Of a stretch of 64,000 nt of DNA, positions 45,301-58,956 are shown in pieces. Position 1 is the first letter of the stretch; each line of letters starts with the position of its first letter. The translations under genes were made by a program, and so were the position numbers. Under the pieces are notes generated by a model that worked only from the letters and a program-made list of their open reading frames with translations, was not told the DNA's origin and made no database searches. The DNA comes from Leucaena leucocephala (Eukaryota > Streptophyta > Magnoliopsida > Fabales > Fabaceae), in contig CM073551.1 of assembly GCA_037074615.1 (NCBI GenBank), positions 22,133,750 through 22,197,749 of the forward strand, in the 5' to 3' direction.

Positions 45301-48300
45301 TATATTATGCTTTTTATGTATTAACCTTCTTTTAGTTCTTATATGCTTAATGGAATGCGCAATCTAAGTATTTTTTTTGTTGACTATTTGTTGGGTGATG
45401 TGTTAATATCCACAAAAACATACAATTCTGTACCATTGAACTTTTGCATTGTATTCTATGACATCTATACCTTAAGTTTAGCCTTATAGATTGGATACAC
45501 GGATAAAACAGAGCATACAAAAAATACTTTGTTTTGGATCTGTCTGATATAACATTTTAAAGAAGATGGTTTAGTGCTACATAAAGAAATATATTAGTCT
45601 CAGTTAAGGATGAAGCTCTCTTGAAGTGCTAGAGGTACATGGAAGGCGTGTAATCATAAAATAAGTTTCTTGCATAGTTTTAAGCAGCAATGTATATTTT
45701 TGTTGGATGAATTATGATTCTTAATTAGTATGATGTGCTATTGAACCTGTTTCTTCAGTCCATGACTTCTTTTCATGGTTGGTTGGTAAGCCATCCTTGG
45801 CCGAGACTGATTTTGCCATTTGCCTGCTTTTGTCTCTTGTCTCTGCGCTCATGTAATGGAAATAAGCTTCAGACTATGGTTGGAAATTAAAGTCCTAGAG
45901 GATTAATGGACAAGTCCAATATTAAGACAAGTAATGCATTGTATGATTACTTTTCCTTGTCTTGAGTTTGATAGCCTATAAAATCACAGAGGAAAAAATC
46001 AATATTAATTGCTTAATTATTTGGTGCCTGTTTGTTTTTCTTGATTGAGCCTTCTGATCAACTGCATATTTAATGTATTTTATATTATTGTGGCTTTACG
46101 GAAAACTGATTTTTGTTTTGGCAGTGGAGAGAACGTTTGGCAGGTGCGTTGGAGGAAATGCAGTCTGAAGGGATGGCAGATCAGGTGTTCCACCGAGTTT
46201 CTGAGATTAATGGAAGTATAAAGAAAAAGAAAGATGATGGTCTATATATTAAGGTATCTATCTCACTCTGTGTCTGTAATGATTGTTGAGTTTTGGTATA
46301 ATGATTTATTCTGACTAAATTCCATGTAATTATTCTCCTTAATACTAAAAAGGCTCCTGTTGCTTCTTGGTATCTGATGATCGTTTTACATTTTACAGCA
46401 AGAAAAACCAGCTATACCTTCATTTGATTCATTGCACAGTAATTTGGGGAGGAAACGATCAGGATCGCAGGATGGAAGTGATTTAGCTGAAGATGATGTT
46501 CCTGATAAACGTGTCAAAACAACAACCATTGTCTTAGAACCTAAGAAAGAGTTAGATGGAAGCACAACAGTGTCTCAATACAGCAATGCAACTCCACCTC
46601 TTTCATCAAAAAGAGAAGTGGACAATGGACCTGTTCAGCAACTTGTTGCAATGTTTGGTGCTTTGGTTGCTCAGGGTGAAAAAGCTGTTGCATCTTTGGA
46701 GATTCTTATCTCAAGTATCTCCTCAGATTTGCTAGCTGAGGTGGTAATGGCTAATATGTGTAACCTGCCTCCAAACAATCCAACTGCTGAAGGAGATGAT
46801 GAGCCACTGCATGACATCAGTATAATAGGTTCTGATAGCAACGCTAAATATCCACCATCATTTGTTGATAGTGTCTTGTCGCTTTCTAGTGCATTCCCAT
46901 CAATAGCTTCACTTCTTGATGTCAATCAATCGATATCCAATGAGGTAGTAGTATAATTTCTTTTTATGTTTGCTATTTTTATTTTGGCTTTTTATATCTT
47001 TTATGGACTCTCAAGTGGGGCGGGAATCCTCCTCCAAATGCTAGCTATTGAGGTAGAGGAATCAACCCACTCAAATGCCTTATAGAGTTTCCCTATAATT
47101 CTCAATGATGGGACTTGGGCATTCTATACTACATCTGTTTCCATCAAGTGGCCAAATTTGGAGAGCCGATATCATGGTGGCTACACTTGGCAACGCTTCA
47201 CTCCAAACAACTCTGATGCCAATTGAGGGAAACCATAATGAAATGGGAACCCTTCACCAAAAGCTAGCTAGTGAGGTGGAAAAACCAACCCGCCTAAGTA
47301 ATAAAGCATCCCATACTATTGAATGCTGGACTTAAGATTCTCATACTGCTTTAGTTTTCTTCATTTTTTCTTTTATTTTTTAATTCACTTCCATTACCTG
47401 GCATATGTGGTGACTTTGCTTGTCTTCCCCACGCCCATCCCACTTTTTCTGTGAAGAAAACGTTTAGATTAAGATTTTAATACAAAAATATTTCAGAAAT
47501 CTCAAGGGGAAGAAGAAAATTCTGCAACTGGAGTGGATGGTAATGTTGTGCATTCTGGATTGAATCTTTCATCTGAAAATGTGATGATGTCCTCTGATTT
47601 TCCATCTTCTGATGCCAAAATACCGGGAGTGGAGAGTGTGAGCACACCTGCCCCTCCTGACATCCATGATGCGGGCAATTTAGAGAGTGGAATACCTGGC
47701 CTGGAATCTTTTGGTCGTAGTGACACCTTGTCAGAAACTGTAGTGGCTTTGGCTTCCTCCGATATAGAAGAAGCTAGTCAAGAGCAAGTTACGAGTTTTG
47801 GTCAAAGATCACCCCTTGACACGGTTCCATCAATCTCAACAGATAGGTCTGAGGAGATGAGCCCAATAGCAGCTGTTATTGATGTAAATAGTGCAGTATC
47901 CTCAGCAGCAACTTCTGACAGGTCAGCATCTCGGTTGGTTCTGCCAAAGATGACTGCACCTGTTGTTGACCTTGCAGATGAACAGAAGGATAATTTGCAA
48001 CAATTGGCTTTTACTCGTGTTATTGATGCTTACCAGCAAATAGCAGTTGCAGGAGGATCGAAAGTTCGATTTTCAATACTTGTTTATCTAGGAGTTGAGG
48101 TGATGATTTCAACTTCTGAATCATTTCATGTTTTTTGTTTCAGTTTCTTTATCGAACAATATATGATTGATTTCTTGTAAATTTAAGATCTGTTGACTTG
48201 TTATAAGCATAAATAATTTGATTCAATTCTTGTAGTCTGTTTATTGCTTTGGTTTAATACTCAATACTTTTAAATCCTGTCATAGTTAGAGCTGTAAGAG

Positions 48301-51300
48301 CTTGTACTTCTTTTCAGCTTTCTTTTCGCATATATGATTAACCATGATGGATAATTTTATTGCATTTTTAGCTGCTTGTCTCTCTTTTTTCTTAGTTTCT
48401 CCAATGGAATCTAAAGGTTGTCTTATCATCCCCTTTGTTCTACTCTCTTTTCTCTCTCATAAGATTTCTTATATTATTAAAACGATTATATGATTCATAA
48501 TTGCCTCAAAAAGTTCACTGTCTATCATCTACCAAGCGGTATTGCCTTGTAAGTTATAGAAAAAGAGTAACTTTTAATGTTCCCCCAGTAAAGGGTATTA
48601 AGTGATGTGATCACAGAACTAGTATAAATGTATTTTGAGGGTTCAGCCTTAAACAAATGGTCTTTTTCTGTAATATTTTATTTGGTCCGATATTTCTCCT
48701 TAGCTTTTATTCACCCTCTTTTCATAGTAGTATCTACCATAATGCATTTGGTTATTGATAGTACTGTATTTTCTTTTTCTCCCTTCAGCTTCCGTTGGAC
48801 CTAGACCCATGGAAACTATTGCAAAAGCATGTCTTGGTTGATTACACAAGTCATGAGGTTTGTTTACATCTCAAGTTTTGGTTATTACTTACATATCAAC
48901 TTCCAGCTTTTGGCTTCACGTTCATACTGTGTTTGAGCTGATAATTGTCACTGAACATCTCAGGGACACGAGTTGACTTTGCGTGTCCTATACAGGTTAT
49001 TTGGTGAGGCTGAAGAGGAGCCTGATTTCTTTTCTTCTACAACAGCTGCTTCTGTATATGAAACATTCCTCCTAACAGTGGTCTGTGCTTGTTTTTCTAA
49101 TTTTGCATTGGTTCTTTTGCAAAGCAAGTGTTGAAATTTTATCTAATTTTATTTATTAATTTTTTTTAAATGTAGGCAGAAGCACTAAGAGATTCTTTTC
49201 CACCTTCTGATAAGTCCTTCAGTAGATTGCTTGGTGAAGCTCCTTATTTGCCAAAGTCAGTTTTAAAAGTTTTAGAGAACATGTGTTCTCCTGGAAATTC
49301 GGATAAAGTTGAAAAGGAGTCACAGAGTGGGGATAGAGTTACCCAAGGCCTCAGTGCTGTATGGAGTCTGATTCTGCTGAGACCTCCTATTCGAGATACC
49401 TGCCTGAAAATTGCTCTTCAGGTTTATCTTATACCTTTTGCATTATAATAATTTGTGGTGCTCTCCTCCCCCCCCCCCCCCCCAAAAAAAACGAACAACC
49501 GCAAATTGTTGTAACTGCTAGTTATAGCTCCTCTGCACCCTTTAAAACTTAATGAGAATCTATTCTTGATTTTGTGTTTGGCCTCAATTTCATCTCTGGT
49601 TTGATTTTTATTTTTCTACTTTCCAAATGAAAGAGTGCAGTGCATCAATTGGAGGAAGTGCGGATGAAGGCAATACGTCTGGTAGTACTTTTGGGTTAAC
49701 TTCCCATTGGACCATTTAATCAACTGAAAACAATCTTTGTCTAATGATTGGGATGATTCGTGTAGGTGGCAAATAAGCTTCATCCTTTAACATCCATTTC
49801 TCATCAAATAGAAGATTTTGCAAAGGAAATGCTGTTATCAGTGATGAGTGGTGATGCATCTGAAACTGCTGATGGTGAAGGATCTATTGCTGAAACCCCA
49901 AAGGTACTAGTATATATATACTTTTGGTTGGCTAGAATCCATTGAAGGCAAGGTTTTACTTTACCTTTCTTTTCGGTAGTTGAACTCAAATTGGGCAGCA
50001 ATCTAAATATATATATCTAAATTTTGAAGGGACCTGATAATGAAAAGTCTTCCAATGAACCATCATCAGTGAGTGGCAACAGTAAGGATGTCTGCTCTGA
50101 TAATCACCAGTCATGTTCATCTGAAAGTGTCTCACTGATTTCTGTCTCTGAGGCTCAGCGATGCATGTCATTGTATTTTGCTCTGTGTACCAAGGTGAGA
50201 ATTTGTTATAGCAGGGTCTCAATTTCTATTTAGTTATAATGTTTATTATATATGATTAGAAGTTGATTTGTTGATATTTTTTATCCAGAAACATTCTCTC
50301 TTTCGGCAAATATTTGTCATCTATAAAAGCACATCAAAGGCAGTCAAGCAGGTTTCATTCACTTTTTAGCTGATTGGGATGCAATTCTTTTAGATATCAT
50401 CAATCGGTTCTATTTAATCATCAGGTTTATCTCTAACTTCACTTTGCAGGCAGTTCATCGTCATATCCCTATACTAGTTCGTACTATGGGCTCATCTCCA
50501 GATCTCCTTGAAATTATTTCAGATCCCCCACATGGAAGTGAGAACCTCCTAATGCAGGTTTACTCTTTTACCATTCAACGTTTTAAAAAATATGCATATT
50601 CATTCTGATTTTATTGAAAATCTGTACTTGTATATTGATAATGTCAGGTGTTGCACACACTTACTGATGGGACAGTCCCTTCGAATGATTTAGTAGTTAC
50701 TGTCAAAAGATTACATGATTCAAAAGTTAAGGTATGTTAAAATGTTGTTTGAGTGTAGTTGGACATAGCAGTGAATTGGCTAATCAGTGATATTTTTTTT
50801 TGACAGGATGCGGAGATTCTTATTCCTGTATTGGCACATCTGCCAAAAGATGAGGTTCTCCCTATTTCTCTTTTCTGCAATATTATTTTTTTTATGCAGC
50901 GCTTTTGGTGAAATTATAATATGATTCAATGTTGGCAGGCTTTTTGTTATGGTATATTCTATGATAATTTTTTTAATAAATCTATGTTTAAATAATTTGC
51001 TTCGTGTTCATTCACATTTGTGTCTAGTGTCTATTGTTTTTCAACTAGTTCCATGTTTTAATTATTATTTGTTTATTTATTATATAATTTAAGACAGAAA
51101 ATACAATATAAGGGGATGAAAATATATCCTCCTAAAGCATCCTGAACTAGAAAAGAAAAAAGGAAGAGATAAAAAGCTGTCACCTTAATAGAGCTTCCCA
51201 ATTCAGTGGCAAAACAGTCAAGAAATTCTAGTTTCATTTCTTAGGTGGCCTCTCCTTTCATTTTGTGGAGATGGGTTAACATCTTTTTCCCCCCTGATAG

Positions 51301-54300
51301 GTTATGCTGGTCTTTCCTCACATTGTAAATCTTCCTCTGGATAAGTTCCAAGTTGCACTTGCTCGCATTTTACAGGTATTTTACATATAATTTGTTCGAA
51401 TTCTTGATATTTCTAAGTTCAAATCAAGGAGACAAGTTCTCGAAAAATAGACCACTCAAAAAATTAGACCAGGAAAGAACCTGAAAATCAGCATCCAACT
51501 GGTAGAAACTGGTGGAACTGGACGATCAGAAGAAGAACTCCCAGTGTTAATCGTTTCATTGAGCACAAGAAAAAGTAGAGAGCAGAAGATGAAGATGAAT
51601 AGTTTTGAGAATGAAAAGAGAAAGAAAACAAGACTAATGATGAATAGCAACAGAAAAAGAAGACATGAAGAAGATTGATTAAGATTTATGTAAGATTAAG
51701 AACTTACAGATGAACAAAGCAAAGAAATAAATTATGGAGCTTAGATGGAATGAAAAATAGTAGACAGAAAGAACTTGTTTTACATCCCTTTGAAACGAAG
51801 AAAATGATACATGAGTAACGGGAAAATGCTTTGGTTGATGGAGAAAAAGTTGCTCATGGAAGCTGAAAAAATAAGAGAAAAGAAGAAGAAAGGTGTGGGA
51901 AAATGAAAACGGCCAGAGAGGGAGGTGTTGCATGGGAAAATGAAAATGGTTAGAGGGAGGATATTTGATCTAAATAGTGGAGAAATGCGTTAGCGAAAAT
52001 AAATGTGTGAGAAATTGAAAAAGTAAATGGGAGAGGTGGAAAAATGTTGATGGAGATAATTTGGAGGAGTAATATAAAGTGGGAGAAAGAGAACATGGTA
52101 TTAAAATTCACAATGTAAATCTGGTTATCTCATCACACACTCACCTTTCATATTAACTATTGTTACTCTTTTTTGAAATGTATCTTGATATATTTAAAAT
52201 ATGTATAATTCAGTATTCACAATAAATTTTATTACTAAATGAATATTGATTTTATTAAATTTTAAGATTAAGTTATAAAGGTTTTGAACTGTGAATGCAT
52301 TTTTGGTACTTAAATTAACTGCCTTGCTCTTTCACAGAAATCATCAAATTCTGGTCCCGTGCTTACTCCAGCCGAAGTATTAATAGCTATTCATGGAATT
52401 GATCCTGAAAGGGATGGAATTCCCTTAAAAAAGGCATGTTTATATTTAAAATCTTGGTTGGTTTAATGCATCAGGCTTTTTCATGATAAATCATGCTAGA
52501 CTGAAATATTATATATATACAGGTCACAGATGCATGCAATGCTTGCTTTGAGCAGCGGCAGATTTTCACTCAAGAAGTTCTCGCCAAAGTTCTAAATCAA
52601 TTGGTGTGTTATTTTGAATTTTTTTTTTTATATATTTTAAATGCATAATCAATGTAGTTGATCTCTCATTTGACACATCCTTTACCCAGGTTGAGCAAAT
52701 CCCTCTTCCTTTATTGTTCATGCGGACAGTATTGCAAGCTATTGGTGCTTTTCCGACACTGGTAAGAAGCTCACTAATTCAATGCTAAGCAATAATATGC
52801 AGTTGCTGCATATGCAAATGGACGAGTATTACATGTGTCTGTCGTATGTTTTACACTGTTCCAGAAGGAAGGGATTAAATTTTCTCGAGTATTACTCTTT
52901 GAAGCCCCATATGGATCAAGCCTAGACTTATCTGTCTTCTGAATTCTTCTAGATGCTTCCATCAACTGATTTTTAATTGTTTGTTATTTATTATTATACA
53001 TCTAGAGTTTGACTTGTTTAAATTCTTATAGGTGGACTTTATAATGGGTATTCTCTCTCGTCTTGTGGGAAAGCAGGTGGTTATATTTATATATCAATCG
53101 TTGTTTTTCTTTTGGTAATTCATGAAGTTATTCAGCGCACATGCATGACTTAATGAACTGTTGCAGATATGGAAATACCCGAAGTTGTGGGTGGGATTCT
53201 TGAAGTGTGCACAATTGACACAACCTCGGTCATTCGGTGTTTTGCTTCAGGTAGGATTGTCTGCTTCTGATTGTCTTTTCAGTTTTCTGGAACTTGTTTT
53301 CATTTTAATTTGATATTCAATTCAAAATCTCTTCGATCTATTTACTATTTCTGTTCCACTATTCAATACACGTCATTGTAGAATAATTCTGTCTTGTTGG
53401 TTGCATGTACTTGGAGAGGTAAGCTTCAAGTGGTATTATGAGTAATTGTCAGGTGCCGACATGAAACCTATGGAAGTAAACATCAAATAAAGTTACAGCA
53501 AGTCTCTGTAGCGAAAACAGAGGGGTTTGAGAGTAAGAGAATAATCTGGAAAAATATGAATCTTATTGAATAGCAAATCAGGTCTGTAGGCTACACTTAA
53601 AGGCATAAATCTGAATAAGTAAATATCCTAATCTTATCCAAATCTCAATAACAAATAAATCCTATCTAAATATATTTAAATCCTACTTAAAATCCAAATA
53701 ACTAAACTCTTGTCTGAATTCATAATTTCATATCAAAAAGCCTGCCCTAGGCTATAATTGGTTACCCAAGTTGAATAGGAATTGAAAGGGAAAGAGAATG
53801 AAAAATGCATGGGAAATAATTCTCATGTCTTGAGATGAATTTGCCCTTTCCTTTAAGGTGCTTATTGCAAACATGACCTTAGTATTAGTTCTCTCTCTTC
53901 CATTTTAAATTATATCAGTCCTTGGAGGGAGAGAGAAATAAAGCCTGGTGAGTCTTAAGAGCTGGAGCTTTGCACTCCTCTCCAGTGGACCTCCAACCAA
54001 ACCCCTACCCACCTTCACTAGCCGTCATAAAAAAGAGTTGCACTGTATCTCAAGCTATGCTAATTTCTCTACTATAAATTTATGTAACACTAACACAAGC
54101 CTACCTTAAAAAATATCAATGCTTTTTGAAGCATTCTTGCTTTCTCTTTTGCGTTTAACTCCCATTTTTCTGATTCTGTGATGTCTCAGTATCTCTACAC
54201 ATGTAGTTTGAATCTTTATAGGCCTTTTAACTTATTTCATAGTGGCGTATGGTTGTATGCAGCTACCTCCAGCACAACTGGAAAATGCTTTGAACAGATC

Positions 54301-55326
54301 TGCAGCACTTAAGGCACCATTGGTTGCTCATGCTAGTCAGCCAGATATCCAATCTTCACTACCCAGGTTCATGAGTTCACTTGCCTTGGGTTCATGAGTT
54401 CATGGATTTCTTTTTCTTATTACCATTCTAGTGGTCCACATAAAACTTTTGATGATTCATACCTTTTTTTCCCTATTTTTTTCAAGTTTAAATGTGGTAA
54501 AAGGAAGAATAAGAATAGTATTTGAACCATTAATTTTGGGAAAAAATATTTACATTGAAAGATTAAACATAAAATTTCAAATCTGGACTGTCTAGTAATC
54601 TTGTCAAACTAGAAAGGATGAGCACAATGCACGTCCCTCCCCAAATTACAGAGATAACTAGAAGCTGAAATTCGTTTACATAATCTTTTATGGTATGTTT
54701 AGTTGGAGGGAAGGGGGGGGGTCTTCCATTTCCCTTGTTTCGTATGAAGGAACTCACTTCCACTTCCACTTCCTTGAACCATTTTAGTTCCATCAGAAAA
54801 GTTGGGAATTGAGATTATGGAAGTGGAAGTGGAAGTGAAATTTTTTAGACTATTTTAGCCCCAATTATAAAATTCTTGGACAATTTTAATCATTCCCAAG
54901 TTATAAAAAAAATATTTTGGACCATTTTGTGCTAAGTTATATAAAAAAAATATACATCAATTACATACTCATCCTACCAAACAAACTTTTAAAACCTATT
55001 TTCAACTTCTATTTTTACTTCTACTTCTATAAAAAACTCTTCCATCCTACTAAACGTATCCTTAGTTGTTACCAGGATATCTCTCTATTAAAATTTTAAC
55101 ATTTACATTTCTTACAAACTTAAAGACAGTTTATCTACAACTTGTAATTTTAAAACTCGTCCCTTGAAATTTGTTCTTTAGGTCAGTGTTGGTTGTTCTG
55201 GGAATTGCGTCAGATCCTCAGGTTCCAAGTCTGCCACAAACTAGTCAAACACAGATAAGTGAGACAGGCAACTCCGACAAGGATACAGCAACAGAAAAAT
55301 CCAAAGAATCTTCTACAGCAAGCTGA
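42387..55326 (+). CDS. ESP4: Symplekin/PTA1 homolog (ESP4 type), mRNA 3'-end processing scaffold
   Basis: Scaffold of the cleavage and polyadenylation machinery in the nucleus; Arabidopsis ESP4 also affects RNA silencing through transcript termination. I traced 27 exons: 42387-42601, 43278-43437, 44118-44210, 44292-44397, 44513-44681, 45074-45248, 46125-46253, 46399-46944, 47497-48099, 48789-48857, 48964-49080, 49176-49421, 49634-49681, 49766-49903, 50030-50194, 50289-50351, 50450-50557, 50648-50731, 50807-50854, 51301-51375, 52338-52433, 52523-52603, 52690-52761, 53032-53076, 53167-53250, 54263-54366 and 55182-55326. All phases close, giving 1327 residues, the usual plant length. HEAT-like N-terminal domain at about 1-340; basic stretch GRKRSGSQ...DKRVKTT at about 365-395; low-complexity acidic middle; C-terminal symplekin domain at about 1050-1250. 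Intron 21 has a GC donor (AAG|GCATGT). AATAAA at 55796-55801 may be the poly(A) signal. Appears functional. Confidence 0.93.
47020..47335. repeat. Repeat-derived insert in symplekin intron 8
   Basis: Two related segments about 230 bases apart (47038-47112 and 47262-47332) share GCTAGCTA.TGAGGT.GA and the phrase .CAACCC.CC.AA, with ATGGGACTT/GCTGGACTT at the end. Looks like transposon debris; not coding. Confidence 0.4.
49468..49491. repeat. Homopolymer C16 followed by A8
   Basis: Located in symplekin intron 12, about 45 bases after the donor. Prone to length change and to sequencing error. Confidence 0.8.
51376..52337. other. Symplekin intron 20, purine-rich insert
   Basis: A 962-base intron whose part from 51420 to 52100 is strikingly purine-rich on the plus strand, unlike other introns of the gene. 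It probably derives from an inserted repeat, but no ends were recognised. Confidence 0.3.
54687..55062. mobile_element. MITE-like insert in symplekin intron 26
   Basis: The ends form an imperfect inverted repeat: left GGTATGTTTAGTTGGAGGGAAG-like, right (reverse complement) GGATACGTTTAGTAGGATGGAAG-like. Inside, three CACTTC units (about 54755-54775) are complementary to GAAGTG units at about 54820-54838. No target duplication was settled. Confidence 0.55.
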
Positions 55327-57011
55327 CTTGTTAAGTAACATGTTGAGGGATTGAACTCTGCTGAGAAAGATTCTTCATGTTCACCACATGAATGTACATG
55401 TAGCTGCCAGGATTTATTCTGCTGAATTTGACATGTGAACAACACTTTCAGAATAAATCATGACCATTAGAGGTATACACATGCGATCGGAACAAATTTC
55501 TCGCGGGCAAGTCAAATGGGAAACTTCATCCAAATGGGTATGGATTATCCTGCAGATTCTCAGCTAAACGAATTTGAAAAACTAGAACTTGTGAATTTAT
55601 TAGATGCATAGATAGTTGGACCATATACCATGAGCTCTGCCCTCATCTAGGTGTATATTTAGATTTGGGATCAACAAGCTCTAGTGTTAGCGTCCATCGC
55701 AATTTTGGAGGTGGAAACAAGGAAACAATGTATCCTGCACTTTGTTGTATCATATTTCCCCATATAATATATTCGATTATGGTTTTGCCTTGAGAAATAA
55801 AAATTTGAATACGTTGTTGATGTGTATATATTTCTACATTAATTTGTTTGGAACTCGTTGGTATCCTGGTTCAATATGGGAATGATTATGGGGAGGACGT
55901 TAAAGTCTCCACCTCCATAAGGAAGGTTTCCCATATTTCCATTAAGTCCTTGAATCCCTAAACCCATCCATTCATCCGTGAAATACTGTTGTAAACAACC
56001 ATTAACAAACCTAAAATTAAAATACAAATTCATTCGAAAGCTCTTTAACTACGTTAAGTTTAAAGAATATTCTTGAGTAATTTGTCCGTTCTGTCTGAGA
56101 AAATATTATATTTTCAAATAGATTTGCTTTGAAAGTTCCCCCCAAAAATGATATTTAAAAAAAAAAATAACTTGGGACTTGATTGTTTATTTCTGAATAA
56201 AGTGGGTGATTACTGGTAATTGAATTTATTTCAAAATGCAATCTCAATAAAGTCCTATAATTTATTTTTTATTTAAAAAAATTATTTCTTTTCTAAAGAA
56301 AATTAGTGCGATTCAACAATTTACAGAATATTTATATAATTATATAAGTGGGACTGTGGGTTTAATTGATGAAAGAATATAATTTGTTAAAATTTGATAT
56401 TTTTTATTTTTTTGAAAAATTCAATTAAGTTAATAATGGATTGCCCATTTTACTTTTTCTTATTGCCTGATTCTGTCCCTCCCTAATTACAAGAAAACTG
56501 TATTTTAACCTTTTTCTCACTTTCCTACCCTAATATTTTAAGATCTGGTATTTCTTCACTAAATTTCTTTCCACCGCTATAATTCTAGATCATTTAAATC
56601 AAATTTTGACATTACATGTTAATTTGTATTTATAAAAATATCAAATTTAAATCATTAAATTCTATCCTACAATCTATAATCTTGTATGTATCATAAACAA
56701 ATAATATATCATAAATTCCTTCCCAAATTTAGTTGTCACGCTCACGCTAGTTAAATCATTCTTTTAGTATATGACAGCAAAAAAAAACTATACAACCGAC
56801 GCGTGGCGGCTTATTCGAAAGGTATTTTAAAGCTTACAGAATTTATAGATTGGTTTGTTAATTTTCGTTATCAATCATCTGAAGCGTATCTCAGATATTA
56901 TTCTGTGATATCTGTTCAATGAAGTTGTTAGCGTTTCCTTCCATTTCTTACTTCTGGTTAGTTCACTCTCTGCCCTGAGAATCGAAGTGAGAGCTTGACA
57001 GTGGGGAAGGC
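55327..57011. other. Symplekin 3' UTR and intergenic region
   Basis: The first 470 bases are probably 3' UTR, ending near AATAAA at 55796. The rest is AT-rich with no recognised gene. The last 100 bases match the position of a 5' UTR for the DnaJ remnant. Confidence 0.4.
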
Positions 57012-58956
57012 ATGGGCGTCGATTACTACAAGATTCTTCAGGTAGACCGAAGCGCCAATGACGATGAATCAAAAGCTTGCCATGAAGTGGCATCCTGATA
57101 AAAACCCTAACAACAAGAAAGAGGCTGAAGATAAATTCAAGCAAATATCCGAGGCTTATGATGTATGATGCCTGTATTTAGAATTCTTGCTATTCGCTGT
57201 CTCTCGTTTTACATTCAGCGCAGTGAGACTTGGGTTCTTGGAAAATGCTGAAAAAGTTTTAAAAAATGCTGAAGAACTCAAGTGGATTTAACTGAGAGAG
57301 TTTATTTGGACTTGCGCGTTTGACCCTGGATTTGAATTTGAACAGGTTTTGAGTGATCCACAAAAACGACGTTTCGGTTCAATCCGAGAAATGCGGATGA
57401 TATATTTTCAGAGTTATTTGGGTTTTCCAGCCCGTTTGGCGATGGTATTTTTGCTTCATTTGGGAATGGAGGTGGGGATGGCTCAGGGAATATGCCAAGG
57501 AAATCTGCAGCTATAGAGCGAACACTGCAATGTAGTTTGGTGGATTTGTATCAAGGAACTACAAAGAAACTGAAGATTTCGAGAGACGTTGTAGATACCA
57601 CTGGGTGAGCTTTCTACTTCAACTTATTAGCACTTTTGCTTACCTCTTTTATGAAGAAAAACCTCGTCCCGCAAGTTGAATTTACTTGCATGAATGTGCT
57701 GGTGGGTGAAATTGGACTTCTAGATAGAAAAATAACAGGTTATTACTAAAAACAAAAGTTGATACCAGGTCAATTTTAATGTCTTTGTGAATTTGCTGAT
57801 CGGTTTGCTTGATTATAGCAGTCTAATATATTGGTGTGAAAGTAAACTATGCCATTTCACTCTTACATGTTCAGCTTCTTACTGACAAACTGTTCTGAGA
57901 TGGATTGAGATCTTTGACATGTATGCATTTTTATGCTCTAAGCTCGTTAGGAATTGTGGTTGTATGCTGCCTCCACAATGGGCGATCTTTATTGCTAATG
58001 TTATTACATTAATCATGTTATGATTGCTCGTATAGGCATCTTTATCATCTTTTCTGTCTAATTAGCAAGAGTGGAGATTATATACTCAGTTACATTGGAT
58101 TTTTAATCCCTCTGTCATGTGCATCCAAGCTTGGACTGGAGGGCCCTACTGCAAAGCAAACACAAGTCATTTGTGTTGGGTGAATACAAATGCTTCTGGT
58201 GAAAAGGTTGCCTTCAGTAAGGAAGCACTCTTTGTGCCCTTCTGTTCTACTAGAGGTTTCTACCTATAGGATACGATATGTTGTGCGAGTTGTTTCAATT
58301 CCCAACTTGTCTTTGGATATAAATTGGTAAAATGGAAAGGATTCATACACTAACGTCTTGTAAAATGCTGTTTCCTACCTATTGGAGCTGTTTTATGTTG
58401 ATGGTTCACCATCAGGCTTCACAGTGAAAAGGCAAGATTGGCTATGGAACTAGAGTCCATGAAATTACTTTTGATTATGATTACCGAATCTACTCTGTTT
58501 TCCCCTTGTTCAGGAAGCCAACCTCAGTAGAGGAAATTCTTACGTTTGAGATCAAGCCAGGTTGGAAGAAAGGAACCAAAATTAACTTTTCCAGAGAAGG
58601 GAAATGAACAGAGAGGAGTCATACCTGCAGACCCTGTCTTCATCATCGATGAGAAACCTCATTGTGTCTTCAAGAGGGACAACAATGATCTTATTGTCAC
58701 CCAGAGGATATCTCTCATCGAAGCCCTGACAGGTTATGTGGCACAGTTGACAACCCTTGATGACCGGAATCTTACTATTCCCATCAACTCAATCATTAGT
58801 TCCTCATATGAAGAAGTTGTTGAAGGAGAGGGCATGCCTCTTCCTAAAGAACCCTCCAAAAAGGGTAACTTGAGAATCAAGTTCAATATCAAGTTCCCTT
58901 CCAGACTCGCATCAGAGCAGAAAATTGGCTTTAAGAAACTATTGACATCGCCATGA
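57012..58956 (+). pseudogene. DnaJ (type II Hsp40) co-chaperone pseudogene
   Basis: Remnant of a DNAJB/Sis1-type co-chaperone (Arabidopsis AT5G01390 type, about 335 residues). The J-domain start MGVDYYKILQVDRSANDDE is intact. A deletion then removes the KKAYRKLA helix and shifts the frame before MKWHPDKNPNNKK and FKQISEAYD (57012-57165). Exon 2 (57346-57604) has VLSDPQKR, then a deletion of the YDQYGEEGLKG linker with another shift before NADDIFSE, then a Gly-rich region and CSLVDLYQGTTKKLKISR. Exon 3 (58514-58956) carries the C-terminal client domain (EILTFEIKPGWKKGTKI, then a one-base insertion, then FPEKGNEQRGVIPAD to the stop after KKLLTSP). The HPD motif survives but is out of frame with the start. 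Splice sites are still present. A truncated transcript is possible, a working co-chaperone is not. Confidence 0.87.

Noticed and set aside
53400..53760. Possible solo LTR in symplekin intron 25
   Set aside because: Composition resembles LTR sequence, but no TG...CA ends or target duplication could be identified.
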